NCBI RefSeq assembly: GCF_900105175.1
Contig: NZ_LT629771.1
Coordinates: forward strand, 1,302,001 to 1,366,000
Reading direction: 5' to 3'
Origin: Jiangella sp. DSM 45060
GTDB lineage: Bacteria; Actinomycetota; Actinomycetes; Jiangellales; Jiangellaceae
DNA: 64,000 nt
The notes beneath the pieces are model-generated. The model was given only the letters and a program-made list of their open reading frames with translations. It did no database searches and was not told the DNA's origin. Below are positions 27,408 through 35,588 of this stretch, one piece after another (position 1 is the stretch's first letter; every line of letters begins with the position of its first letter). The position numbers and the translations under genes were made by a program.

Positions 27408-28610
27408 TCAGAGCAGGCCGCGGCGCGCGAGGTTGCCCATGAGCGCACGGACGCCGAAGTCCCACGGCGCGCAGTCCTCGGCGTGCTGGACCCGGTTGAC
27501 CAGCGTGCCCAGCGCCGGCGAGCTGATCTCGACGACGTCGCCGCGTTTGTGGGTGAAGCCCTCGCCGGGACGGTCGCGGTCCTGGATGGGCGCGAACATG
27601 GTGCCGAGCATCAGGACCGCGCCGTCGGGATAGTGGTGATGACGACCGACCAGCTGGCGCACCAGCGCCTCCGGCTCGCGCGACATCCGCGACATCTCCG
27701 AGACCGCCTCGAGACGGAAACCGTCCTCGCCGTCGATGGCGAGACCCACCTCGAGCTCGCGCACGCGGTCCAGGCCGAACCGCTGATCGAAGAGGCGGAT
27801 GAACGGGCCCAGCGCGCAGGACGCGTTGTTGTCCTTCGCCTTCGGCAGCAGGAGTGCCGACCTGCCCTCCACATCGCGCAGGTTCACGTCGTTGCCGAGG
27901 GTCGCTCCGACGATCCGGCCACTCGACTGGACGATGAGCGCCACCTCGGGCTCGGGATTGTTCCAGGTCGACGCGGCGAGCACGCCGACGGGCACGGCGG
28001 TGCCCACCGCGGACAGGACCTGGCCCTTCGTGAAGATCTCCGCGTCGGGCCCGATCCCGACCTCCAGATACTGGCTCCAGGCGCCCTCGGCCACCAGGAG
28101 CTCCTTCAGGCGCGATGCCTCCTCCGACCCCGGCGTCAGGTCGTGGAAGTCGTCGCCGACGTCGGCGAGCATCCGGTGGCGGATCTCGGCGGCGAGTGCG
28201 AGATCGCCGCGTGCTCGTTCCTCGATGACGCGCTCGATCATCGACACCGCGAACGTCACGCCCGCGGCCTTCAACGCCTGCAGGTCCACGGGCGCGAGCA
28301 GCCAGGGCCGGGTGGTGTCGCGTACCGCGGCCCCGGTGTTGGCCAGCACCTCCGCGACGCCCGCGACCGGCCTGCCGCCGAGGCCGGCGACGGCCGCGGC
28401 CGGGTCGGGCAGCTCGCAGAGGTCACTGACCGTCGGGAACCGGTCGCTGACGTCGAGGAGCTCGCCGTCGCGGACGATCACGGGCGACGGCCCTCCGGCG
28501 GCGGGGTCCCAGATCCGGCCGATCAGGACACTCTCGGCAACGTCGTCCGGCAGTGCGTCGGCGGCGGTTCCGTACCAGGCGCCGGCCGTTTCGGACGCGT
28601 GCAGGGTCAT
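27408..28610 (-). CDS. FAH-superfamily protein, XylX-like 2-keto-3-deoxy-pentonate dehydratase candidate
   Basis: A 400-residue cytoplasmic protein of the fumarylacetoacetate hydrolase fold. Diagnostic parts are SMIERVIEERARGD near residue 123, NNPEPEVALIVQSSG with the two metal-binding glutamates, and LGNDVNLRDVEGRSALLLPKAK with the aspartate. Length and layout match XylX, which dehydrates 2-keto-3-deoxy-D-xylonate to 2-oxoglutarate semialdehyde in the Weimberg pathway. It is coupled by ATGA to an upstream aldonate dehydratase of the enolase superfamily, exactly the preceding step. The reaction is inferred from family and context. The semialdehyde dehydrogenase is not in the window. Confidence 0.78.
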   Translation of the reverse strand: MTLHASETAGAWYGTAADALPDDVAESVLIGRIWDPAAGGPSPVIVRDGELLDVSDRFPTVSDLCELPDPAAAVAGLGGRPVAGVAEVLANTGAAVRDTTRPWLLAPVDLQALKAAGVTFAVSMIERVIEERARGDLALAAEIRHRMLADVGDDFHDLTPGSEEASRLKELLVAEGAWSQYLEVGIGPDAEIFTKGQVLSAVGTAVPVGVLAASTWNNPEPEVALIVQSSGRIVGATLGNDVNLRDVEGRSALLLPKAKDNNASCALGPFIRLFDQRFGLDRVRELEVGLAIDGEDGFRLEAVSEMSRMSREPEALVRQLVGRHHHYPDGAVLMLGTMFAPIQDRDRPGEGFTHKRGDVVEISSPALGTLVNRVQHAEDCAPWDFGVRALMGNLARRGLL

Positions 28611-29788
28611 TCGTCGGCTCCCAGGTTGAAGAAGGAACGCTCGTCGTGGGGCCGGATGTCGTAGACGGCGTCGTCGAACAAGCGCATGGGGTGCGGGGTG
28701 AACGGATGGCGGGCGATCTCGTCCAGGTCGAGCTCGACGCCGAGCCCCACGCCGGCGGGGACGAGCAGATCGCCGTCAGCGGTCAGGATGAGGCGTTCGT
28801 CGGTGATGTCCGGGCGCCAGGGCACGTCGGTCGCCATGATCTCGAGGTAGCGGAAATTGGGCAGGGTGGCGCCCAGTTGCAGGGTCGCCGCCGTGCTCAG
28901 CGGCCCGCTCGGGTTGTGCGGCGCGAAGCCCACGTAGCTGGTGGCGGCGAGGGTGGAGATGAATGCCAGCTCGGCGAGCCCGCCCGCGTGGGTCACGTCG
29001 GGCTGCACGAAGTCGACCGCCTGGCGGGCGAGGGCGGGGACGAAGGCCTGGCGCCCGAACCAGCGCTCGCCGGCCGCGATCGGCACGGGCGACGCCCGGC
29101 GCACGTCGACGAGGGCGTCGAGGTTGTCCGGCGGGCACGGCTCCTCGAACCAGACGGGGTCGAACTGCGCGATCTCGCGGGCGACCTTGATCGCGTGGTG
29201 CACGTCGAAGCGGCCGTGGCCCTCGATGAACAGCTCGACGTCGGGGCCGACGGCCGAGCGCACGGCGTCGATCTGGGCCAGCACGCGGTCCAGCTGCCGG
29301 GAGTTGATGACGAGGTCGTAGTTCTCGAACGGATCCCACTTGAGTCCGCGGAACCCGGTGGCGACGGTGCGCGCGGCCGCGGCCGCGTAGTCCTCCGGCG
29401 TCGCGGCGCCGGAGAACCAGCCGTTGGCGTAGGCACGTACGCGATCGCGGGTGCTCCCGCCGAAGAGCCGGGAGACCGGTACGCCGAGGTCGCGGGCGGT
29501 GATGTCCCAGAGTGCCATCTCCAGCGAGCTCAGCGCCGTCATGATGACCGGGCCGCCGCGCCAGTACCAGTCGCGGGCGAGTTCGTGGATCGTGCCGGAG
29601 ATGCGCGTGGGGTCGAGGCCGGTCACGGCCTCGGCGAGTTCGGCGATCGCGCCCTGGACGGCTCGCTCCTTGCCCTCGAGCGTCGCCTCGCCGAGCCCGG
29701 TGATGCCCTCGTCGGTCGACACTCGCACGATGACGAGGTTGGTGCGGTAGAAGTCGACGACGATGGTGTCGACCGAAGTGATCTTCAT
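28607..29788 (-). CDS. Mandelate racemase/muconate lactonizing family dehydratase
   Basis: A 393-residue enolase-superfamily enzyme. Likely metal ligands and catalytic residues are Glu189 and His191 (IEGHGRF), Glu215/216 (WFEEPCP), Glu241 (AAGERW) and His291 (APHNPSGP). Compared with the DgoD-like protein at 13017-14159, the first ligand is Glu rather than Asp and the loops differ, so the substrates are probably different aldonates. It starts 1 bp after the permease stop and overlaps the XylX-like gene by ATGA, placing uptake, dehydration and second dehydration in one operon. A xylonate or arabonate substrate is likely but unproven. Confidence 0.83.
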   Translation of the reverse strand: MKITSVDTIVVDFYRTNLVIVRVSTDEGITGLGEATLEGKERAVQGAIAELAEAVTGLDPTRISGTIHELARDWYWRGGPVIMTALSSLEMALWDITARDLGVPVSRLFGGSTRDRVRAYANGWFSGAATPEDYAAAAARTVATGFRGLKWDPFENYDLVINSRQLDRVLAQIDAVRSAVGPDVELFIEGHGRFDVHHAIKVAREIAQFDPVWFEEPCPPDNLDALVDVRRASPVPIAAGERWFGRQAFVPALARQAVDFVQPDVTHAGGLAELAFISTLAATSYVGFAPHNPSGPLSTAATLQLGATLPNFRYLEIMATDVPWRPDITDERLILTADGDLLVPAGVGLGVELDLDEIARHPFTPHPMRLFDDAVYDIRPHDERSFFNLGADE

Positions 29789-29789
29789 A

Positions 29790-30620
29790 TCAACCCTTGA
29801 CTGCGCCGGCGGTCATGCCGGCGACGACGTACTTCTGCGCGAACAGGTAGAACGCGACGGCGGGCAGCGTGAACATGAAGGCCACCGCCATCACCGTCTG
29901 GACCGGGGTCCCGACCTCGCCGATGAAGCTCGCGATGCCCACCGAGGCCGGCTGGGTCTCCGGCGCGTAGATGAACGTCACCGCGAACACGTACTCGTTC
30001 CAGGCGTGGAAGAACGCGATGACCGCGGCGGCCGCGATCGACGGCCCGATCAGGGGGACGTTGATGCGCACCAGCATGGTGAGCGGTCGCGCGCCGTCGA
30101 CCCGGCCGGCCTCTTCGAGCTCGCGCGGGATGCCGTCGATCGCGCCCTTGAGGATGAGCGCGACGATCGGCAGCACGAAGGCCGAGTTGGCCAGGATCAG
30201 CCCGGTGAGGGAGTCGAGCAGGTCGAAGCGGTTGAAGAGCGAGAACAGCGGCACCACCATGAGCGCCTCGGGGAGCATCTGGGTGAGCAGCAGCACGACC
30301 GCCATCAGGGTCTTGCCGCGGAACGAGAACCGCGAGAGCGCGTACCCGAGCGGGATGCCCAGGCCGATCGACAGCACGGTCGTGCCGAGGGAGATCACCA
30401 GGCTGTTGCGCAGCCAGCCCAGGGCGTCGCCGTCGGCCAGCGCGTCGACGAAGACCCCGAACTGGGAGAAGTCGGGAAGCAGCCGGGCGTCGGAGGCGAA
30501 CAGGTCGGCGTTGCTGGACAGCGCGGTGACGAACATCCAGTACAGGGGGAAGACCGCGATCCCCATGACCATGAGCACGGCGACGATGCGCAGCGTCAGG
30601 CCGATCCGCAACCGGCTCAT
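29790..30620 (-). CDS. Carbohydrate ABC transporter permease, MalG type
   Basis: Membrane permease of 276 residues. Membrane helices start at LRIVAVLMVMGIAVFPLYW; the EAA loop is EEAGRVDGARP, then VNVP or similar. ATG 30620 overlaps the MalF-type stop (ATGA). It is followed after 1 bp by the MR/MLE dehydratase, so the transporter and catabolic enzymes share a message. Confidence 0.91.
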   Translation of the reverse strand: MSRLRIGLTLRIVAVLMVMGIAVFPLYWMFVTALSSNADLFASDARLLPDFSQFGVFVDALADGDALGWLRNSLVISLGTTVLSIGLGIPLGYALSRFSFRGKTLMAVVLLLTQMLPEALMVVPLFSLFNRFDLLDSLTGLILANSAFVLPIVALILKGAIDGIPRELEEAGRVDGARPLTMLVRINVPLIGPSIAAAAVIAFFHAWNEYVFAVTFIYAPETQPASVGIASFIGEVGTPVQTVMAVAFMFTLPAVAFYLFAQKYVVAGMTAGAVKG

Positions 30621-31558
30621 CGCAGGCCCTCCTTCTCGGCGGCGCGGGTGACGAGCCTGCTGCCCGCGATGACGATCAGGGAGATGACGACGCCGACCAT
30701 GCCGATGGCCGCCGCCGTGCCGAGCTGCTTGGAGTCGAACGCCTGCGCGTAGAGGTCGATGACCAGCGTCTCCGTCGAGCCCACCGGGCCGCCCTTGGTC
30801 ATCAGCCAGATGAGCTCGAAGCGCCGGATCGACCAGATCGTCATCAGCAGCGCGAGCAGACCGACCGTCGGCTTGATGACCTGCCAGGTGACGGCGCGGA
30901 AGGTCCACCACCGCCCCGCGCCGTCCATCGTGGCCGCCTCGGTGAGATCCCGCGGGACCGCCTGGAGCGCGGAGAGCAGCACCACCGACGTGAGGGGGAA
31001 GAGCTGCCAGACGGTCGTCAGAAGGATCGCCGGGAGTGCGTAGGTCGAGCTGTCGAGGATCGCGCCGCCCGGAACGCCCAGCCCGACGGCGTCGAGGAAC
31101 CGGTTCACGATGCCGTACTGGGGGTTGAGCATCCAGGTCGCGATCAGGGCGACCGCGATGCCGGGCGCGGCCCACGGCACGGTCACGAGAGCACGGACGA
31201 CGCCCCGGCCGCGGAAGCTCCGGTTGAGGAGCAGCGCGACGAGCAGGCCGGCGCCCACGGAGCCGACCACGCACGCCACGACGTAGACGAACGTCGTGCG
31301 GAGCGTGCGGTGGAAGTCCTCGTCGGCGAAGATGTGGGCGTAGTTCTCCAGCCCCACCCAGGTGCTGTTCGTGGGATTGAGCAGCGATGTCCGGGTGAAG
31401 CTCAGGAAGATCTCCTGAGCGAGCGGAACACCCTGGAAGAGAACGATGAAGACGGCGGCGGGAGCGAGGAACAGATACGGCGTCCACCGGCTGCCGAGCG
31501 GGCTGCGCCGGCGTCCGGTCTCGGTGCGAGGCGCTCTCGTCTGCTCGAGCACGGTCAT
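30617..31558 (-). CDS. Carbohydrate ABC transporter permease, MalF type
   Basis: Membrane permease of 313 residues. The EAA loop TEAATMDGAG is present, but the usual LP about ten residues on is replaced by a TW sequence, a minor departure. A stem-loop separates it from the upstream binding-protein gene. It overlaps the MalG-type gene by ATGA. Confidence 0.91.
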   Translation of the reverse strand: MTVLEQTRAPRTETGRRRSPLGSRWTPYLFLAPAAVFIVLFQGVPLAQEIFLSFTRTSLLNPTNSTWVGLENYAHIFADEDFHRTLRTTFVYVVACVVGSVGAGLLVALLLNRSFRGRGVVRALVTVPWAAPGIAVALIATWMLNPQYGIVNRFLDAVGLGVPGGAILDSSTYALPAILLTTVWQLFPLTSVVLLSALQAVPRDLTEAATMDGAGRWWTFRAVTWQVIKPTVGLLALLMTIWSIRRFELIWLMTKGGPVGSTETLVIDLYAQAFDSKQLGTAAAIGMVGVVISLIVIAGSRLVTRAAEKEGLR

Positions 31559-31585
31559 CGAGTGGTGTCCTTCGTGGCGGTGGGC

Positions 31586-31618
31586 CGGTGCCGGGCGAGC
31601 GCGTCCCGCCCGGCACCG
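31586..31618 (-). terminator. Intercistronic stem-loop after binding-protein gene
   Basis: Perfect 12-bp stem CGGTGCCGGGCG / CGCCCGGCACCG with a 9-nt loop, 5 bp after the binding-protein stop and 28 bp before the permease start. The design is the same as at 19774-19806, although the sequence differs. Confidence 0.6.
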
Positions 31619-31623
31619 TCGGG

Positions 31624-32877
31624 TCAGCCGACCAGGTCGGTCGCCTGCTCCTGGGCGGTGTCCAAGGCGGTCTGCAGATCGACGTTGCCCTGGAGGGCGG
31701 CGATGACGTTCTGCACGACGATCTTGCGGATGTCCGGGGTCTGGGCCTCGAAGCCGAGCACGATCTGCGGGAGGCTGGAGTCGGTGAGCTCGTCGAAGGC
31801 GGGCAGGAACGGCATGGCCTGCAGCGACTCCGCGCTGCGCTCGGTCGCCGTCGCGACGCTGCTCGCGCCGAGGATCTCCTGCAGCGCCACCTGGTTCTCG
31901 TCCTCCAGCGCCCACCGGATGAAGGTGGCCGCCTCGTCCTTCGCCTCGCTCGCCTCGTTGATCACGATGGGCGCGAGGATCGTGCCCTGGCTGCGTTCCG
32001 GGAAGGGGATGGGCGCGACGCTGAAGTTCAGGCCGGGGCTCTCGGCGAGCAGGTGCGTCGCGTAGCCGCCGTTGTTCAGCTCCATGGCGACCTTGCCCTC
32101 GGCGAACATGCGGCGGAAGGTCGCCGCGTCGGCGCCGCGCGGAATGACGTTCGCGTCGTAGAGGTCCTTGTAGGCCTGCAGGCCCTCGAGGTTCTCCGGT
32201 GCGTTGATGGTGAGGTTCTCGCCGTCGGACCAGGCGCCGCCGAAGCCGTAGACGTAGTTGAAGATGTCCTGCCAGACGCCGGCCTCCTCGGCCTCCGTCT
32301 GACGGAAGGCCAGCCCGAAGACGTCGCCACTGGTCAGCGACTGTGCGGTGGCGAAGAAGTCGTCGTAGGTCGTCGGCGGCTCGGGGATGAGGTCGGCGTT
32401 GTAGAACATCGCGTAGTTCGACGCCTCGAAGATGATGCCGTGGCGCACGTCGTCGTGGACCATGAACCGGTCGGGCTGTTCGAGCAGCTCGTATTCGCCG
32501 GCGTCGATGAGGTCGTCGAGGGGAGCGATCAGGCCGGCGTCCGCGGCGGCCTCGAACTCGGGCATGTCGAAGCGGACGAGGTCGGGCCCTTCGCCGCCGC
32601 CCATCTGGGTCAGCACCGTCTGCCCGAAGGTCGGGTAGGGGACGGAGGCGGCCTCGACCTTGATCTCGTCCTGGCTCGCGTTGAACTCGTCGAGCCATTC
32701 CTGCAGGTGCGGCCCGCGGCCGGGGTCGCCGAAGGTCGAGGCGGCGAAGGTGAGCGTCGTGACGCCGCCGTCCGAGCCGGAGTCGGAGCCGGAGTCGGAG
32801 CCGCAGCCGGTCGAGACGGCAAGGCCGGCGACGGCGGCCGCGGCGACCATGGCGCGGCGAACGCGAGGTGTCCTCAT
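31624..32877 (-). CDS. Extracellular sugar-binding lipoprotein of ABC transporter
   Basis: A 417-residue solute-binding lipoprotein. The signal peptide ends in VSTGCGSD (Cys near residue 25). A Ser-Asp-Gly repeat linker follows, then the two-lobe binding domain. ATG 32877 has GAGGAGC upstream. The open frame extends 36 codons further, but that part contains the promoter and operator region, so the longer start is rejected. The promoter at 32931-32958 and nearby IclR-type half-sites suggest control by the divergent IclR gene. The ligand may be a xylo- or arabino-oligosaccharide, inferred from the operon enzymes. Confidence 0.91.
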   Translation of the reverse strand: MRTPRVRRAMVAAAAVAGLAVSTGCGSDSGSDSGSDGGVTTLTFAASTFGDPGRGPHLQEWLDEFNASQDEIKVEAASVPYPTFGQTVLTQMGGGEGPDLVRFDMPEFEAAADAGLIAPLDDLIDAGEYELLEQPDRFMVHDDVRHGIIFEASNYAMFYNADLIPEPPTTYDDFFATAQSLTSGDVFGLAFRQTEAEEAGVWQDIFNYVYGFGGAWSDGENLTINAPENLEGLQAYKDLYDANVIPRGADAATFRRMFAEGKVAMELNNGGYATHLLAESPGLNFSVAPIPFPERSQGTILAPIVINEASEAKDEAATFIRWALEDENQVALQEILGASSVATATERSAESLQAMPFLPAFDELTDSSLPQIVLGFEAQTPDIRKIVVQNVIAALQGNVDLQTALDTAQEQATDLVG

Positions 32878-32930
32878 CGGGTGCTCCTCAAGGAATCGGG
32901 ACTCTGCTTGAACGTTAAAGGTCTGCAACG

Positions 32931-32958
32931 ATCGTAGGAACATATGCAACGCTGTCAA
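32931..32958 (-). promoter_or_regulatory. Promoter of the binding-protein/dehydratase operon
   Basis: On the minus strand: TTGACA (32958-32953), 16-bp spacer, TACGAT (32936-32931). The spacer contains TTGCATATG, which equals the left half of the IclR-type element at 14589. Confidence 0.55.
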
Positions 32959-32986
32959 ATCACGGTTGCGCATCGCTCTATTCACG

Positions 32987-33001
32987 TTGCGTATAGTGCA
33001 A
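32987..33001. promoter_or_regulatory. Candidate IclR operator over iclR promoter
   Basis: TTGCGTATAGTGCAA is an inverted repeat (TTGC-N7-GCAA) that contains the likely iclR -10 box TATAGT (32992-32997). Binding here would give autorepression. Matching elements occur at 14589-14603 and 35563-35577. Confidence 0.65.
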
Positions 33002-33014
33002 TCTGGAGGTGGTC

Positions 33015-33782
33015 GTGTCTCAGACGGTCCAGCGCGCGATCGAGCTCGTCAGGAGGGCCGCGGAGCATCCGCTCAGCCTCGCCGACGCCTCGGAGGTGCT
33101 CGGCGTGCACAAGTCGACGGCCCTCCGGATTCTCCAGACGCTCGAGGCGGCGCGGTTCGTCCGGAAGACCGGTGCGGGGACGTACGTGGTCGGTAGCGGT
33201 CTCATCGAGCTGTCCGAGCTGGCGCTCGGCTCGATGGACCTGCGCGAGTTCGCCTCCGCGCACCTGCGCCGGCTCCAGCGCGAGACCGGCCACACCGTGC
33301 ACCTGGCGCAGCTGACCGGCGACGAGATCATCTACATCGACAAGGTCGACAGCCCGGCCTTCGATGCCGTCAAGCTGCCCTCGCGGGTCGGCCGGGCCGT
33401 CTCGATCTACGCCAGCGCCGTGGGCAAGGTGATCCTGGCGCACCTGCCGCGTGACGAGCGCGACCGCCTGCTCTCGCACGTCACGTTCGAGCGCTACACC
33501 GACACCACCTTCGCCGACCGTGCGTCGCTCGAGCTCGAGCTCATCGGGGTGCGCGAGCGGGGCTGGGCCGCCGACAACGGTGAGCACGACGCCTACGTGA
33601 TGTGCGTGGCGGCGCCGATCAGGGACACCCGCGGCCGGGTCGTCGCCGCGGTGTCGATCACGGCGATCGAGGTGATCGCCACGTTGCCGCAGCTGGAGGC
33701 GCGCCTTCCGCTGCTGCTCGACACCGCGGCGACGATCTCGGCCGAGCTGGGCTACGCGGCGAGCGCGGTGCCGGCCGGCTGA
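33015..33782 (+). CDS. IclR family transcriptional regulator
   Basis: A 255-residue regulator. The winged helix-turn-helix is visible in LSLADASEVLGVHKSTALRIL, followed by the IclR effector domain (RLQRETGHTVHLAQLTGDEIIYIDKV and YASAVGKVILAHL). GTG 33015 is preferred because GGAGG lies five bases upstream; GTG 33009 is in frame but overlaps that site. It is divergent from the transporter operon at 32877 and convergent with the secreted esterase. The TTGC-N7-GCAA element over its own promoter and near both esterases suggests a local regulon. The inducer is unknown; sugar acids or aromatic acids such as ferulate are typical for IclR proteins. Confidence 0.9.
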   Translation: MSQTVQRAIELVRRAAEHPLSLADASEVLGVHKSTALRILQTLEAARFVRKTGAGTYVVGSGLIELSELALGSMDLREFASAHLRRLQRETGHTVHLAQLTGDEIIYIDKVDSPAFDAVKLPSRVGRAVSIYASAVGKVILAHLPRDERDRLLSHVTFERYTDTTFADRASLELELIGVRERGWAADNGEHDAYVMCVAAPIRDTRGRVVAAVSITAIEVIATLPQLEARLPLLLDTAATISAELGYAASAVPAG

Positions 33783-33788
33783 TCCGCA

Positions 33789-33827
33789 CCTGGGCGGCGC
33801 CTCGCATCGCGAGAGCGCCGTCCCAGG
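33789..33827. terminator. Hairpin between convergent iclR and esterase genes
   Basis: CCTGGGCGGCGC pairs with GCGCCGTCCCAGG with a single bulged base and a 14-nt loop. The position between two convergent stops suggests a bidirectional terminator. Confidence 0.6.
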
Positions 33828-33843
33828 GCGGTCCGGACGGTGG

Positions 33844-35439
33844 TCAGCCGAGGTCGACCGGTGCGCTCCTCGACCCGTTGAACAGGTCGTCGCCCCGGTA
33901 GTCGGCCGTCACCGGCTGGTCGAGCAGTGCGGCGTCGACCGGCCGGTGGAACCGGGCGACGCCGTCGCGGACCCTGGCGGAACCGAGGTACTGGTCACCC
34001 GCGTAGAAGTCCACCGTGCCCGACGGCTCGGTGACGCTGGTCGTCACGGGATCGACCGTGGCGACGGCGGTGAGGCGCACGTTGTGCGAGCGCCCGACCG
34101 GTTCGGCGTCGACGGCCAGTTCCGTCGTGGTCGCGCGGAACGCGAGGTCGCGCACGTAGTGGTTGAGCAACGGCCGCCAGACGTGCCAGGTGTGCACGCC
34201 CGGCACGTTGTACTCGTCGAGGACGACGCCGGCCGCCCGCAACGCGGCGGCGTTGCGCTGCGAGTTCTCGGCGATGTTGCCCAGGCGGTCCTGGAGTCCC
34301 GTGCCGATCATGATGCCGCCGGCCACGTCCTTCATGCGGTCGATCTGTTCCTGGCCGGCCTGGGGTCCGCCCGCGCTCCAGGCGGCGTGGTACCCGAACA
34401 GCTCCGTGTGGTCGTACATCAGTGTGTAGGCGCGGCTCCCGCCGGCGGAGAATCCGCCGAAGGCGCGGTCCTGCGCCCTGGTGGAGACGTTGTAGTTCTG
34501 CTCGACGAACGGGAAGACGTTGTTCCTGAGCTCGTCGACGTAGCCCTGGTTGCCACCCGGCAGGCCGTTGAAGTCGGTGGACACGATCACCATCGGCTGG
34601 ACGGCGCCGTCCTGGATCGCGTTCTCCAGGATGTGGTGGGCGACCCCCTGCATCGTCCAGGCGGTCGAGTGGTCGCCGCCGCCGTGGCTCAGGTACAGCG
34701 TCGGGTACGGCGTCGCCCGGTCCGGGTCGTAGCCGTGCGGCAGGTACACGACGATGTCGTGGACGCCGGCCGGGTTGGTGGACAGCGGCGACGGGTAGCG
34801 CCGCGTCTCCAGGGTGCCGGCCTGGTGCGGCCGCGGCGGCGCCTGGTAGTCGGTGTCGTAGGTCGGGAACTTCTTGCTCTCCGGGACGTAGACGGTGCTG
34901 CGCACCGCTCCTGGCGCGCCGGGGTACTGCGGCTGGATCTGCCACGGGTTCGCCGGGTCGTCGTGCAACGTGCAGCCCGTGGCCAGCAGGTTGGTGCAGT
35001 CGTGCGTGAAGGCGTAGCGGAAGCTGCCCGCCGGCAGCGGCACGGTGATGGACCAGACGCCGTCATCGCCGCGTTCCATCGGCAGGATCTGCCACGGTGT
35101 CGCCGCGATGTCGCCGGGCAGCCACTCCGACGGCGGCCGGCCGTCGCCACAGTCCTGACAGGTCACCCTCTCGGGGCGGGAGTAGAACCAGTCGCCGTAG
35201 ATGTGCACCGACTCGACGCCCTCGGGCGCCTCGTATCTGAAGGTGACGGCGTGCCCGGTCGGCGGCTGATCCGTGCGGACGACCTGCGGGCCGAGCGGTT
35301 CGGGCGGCGCGGCGGACGCGGATGGTGCTGCCGCGCCGGCCGTCATCGCCGCGGCGGCCGTCAGGCCCGCGAGCAGCGAGCGTAACCGTCGCCGGCCGGG
35401 CGGAGCTTCCGGTGAACGGTGGAGACGTGCGAGGTGCAT
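33844..35439 (-). CDS. Secreted CE1-like esterase with E-set and C-terminal Ig-like domain
   Basis: A 531-residue exported esterase. The signal peptide covers about 1-43. An E-set-like beta domain with a Cys pair (TCQDCGDG) runs from about 50 to 165. The alpha/beta-hydrolase domain (about 205-430) has Ser331 in GGFSAGG and a late histidine in GVHTWHVW. A bacterial Ig-like repeat (PSGTVDFYAGD) ends the protein. Two more cysteines near 148 and 156 may form a disulfide outside the cell. It is single-unit, unlike the double esterase at 14833, but shares with it a 22-bp upstream element. Probable feruloyl or acetyl-xylan esterase activity. Confidence 0.82.
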   Translation of the reverse strand: MHLARLHRSPEAPPGRRRLRSLLAGLTAAAAMTAGAAAPSASAAPPEPLGPQVVRTDQPPTGHAVTFRYEAPEGVESVHIYGDWFYSRPERVTCQDCGDGRPPSEWLPGDIAATPWQILPMERGDDGVWSITVPLPAGSFRYAFTHDCTNLLATGCTLHDDPANPWQIQPQYPGAPGAVRSTVYVPESKKFPTYDTDYQAPPRPHQAGTLETRRYPSPLSTNPAGVHDIVVYLPHGYDPDRATPYPTLYLSHGGGDHSTAWTMQGVAHHILENAIQDGAVQPMVIVSTDFNGLPGGNQGYVDELRNNVFPFVEQNYNVSTRAQDRAFGGFSAGGSRAYTLMYDHTELFGYHAAWSAGGPQAGQEQIDRMKDVAGGIMIGTGLQDRLGNIAENSQRNAAALRAAGVVLDEYNVPGVHTWHVWRPLLNHYVRDLAFRATTTELAVDAEPVGRSHNVRLTAVATVDPVTTSVTEPSGTVDFYAGDQYLGSARVRDGVARFHRPVDAALLDQPVTADYRGDDLFNGSRSAPVDLG

Positions 35440-35556
35440 GTAACTCTCCCTCCGTTGGGCGAGTCGATCGGACCGTTGACGGCCGATCGATTACATCGTT
35501 GGAACCCTCGTGGAGGCGGCGGCGTCATGTCAAGGGTGAATTGCATATTCCGAGAA

Positions 35557-35578
35557 GATTGGTTGCGATATCTGCAAT
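35557..35578 (-). promoter_or_regulatory. Candidate IclR operator upstream of secreted esterase
   Basis: Read on the minus strand, the core is TTGCAGATATCGCAA followed by CCAATC. It differs at only 2 of 22 positions from 14588-14609 and lies about 118 bp before the esterase ATG. A further TTGCATATT half-site lies at 35541-35549 on the plus strand. Confidence 0.6.
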
Positions 35579-35588
35579 ACCGCCTAGG

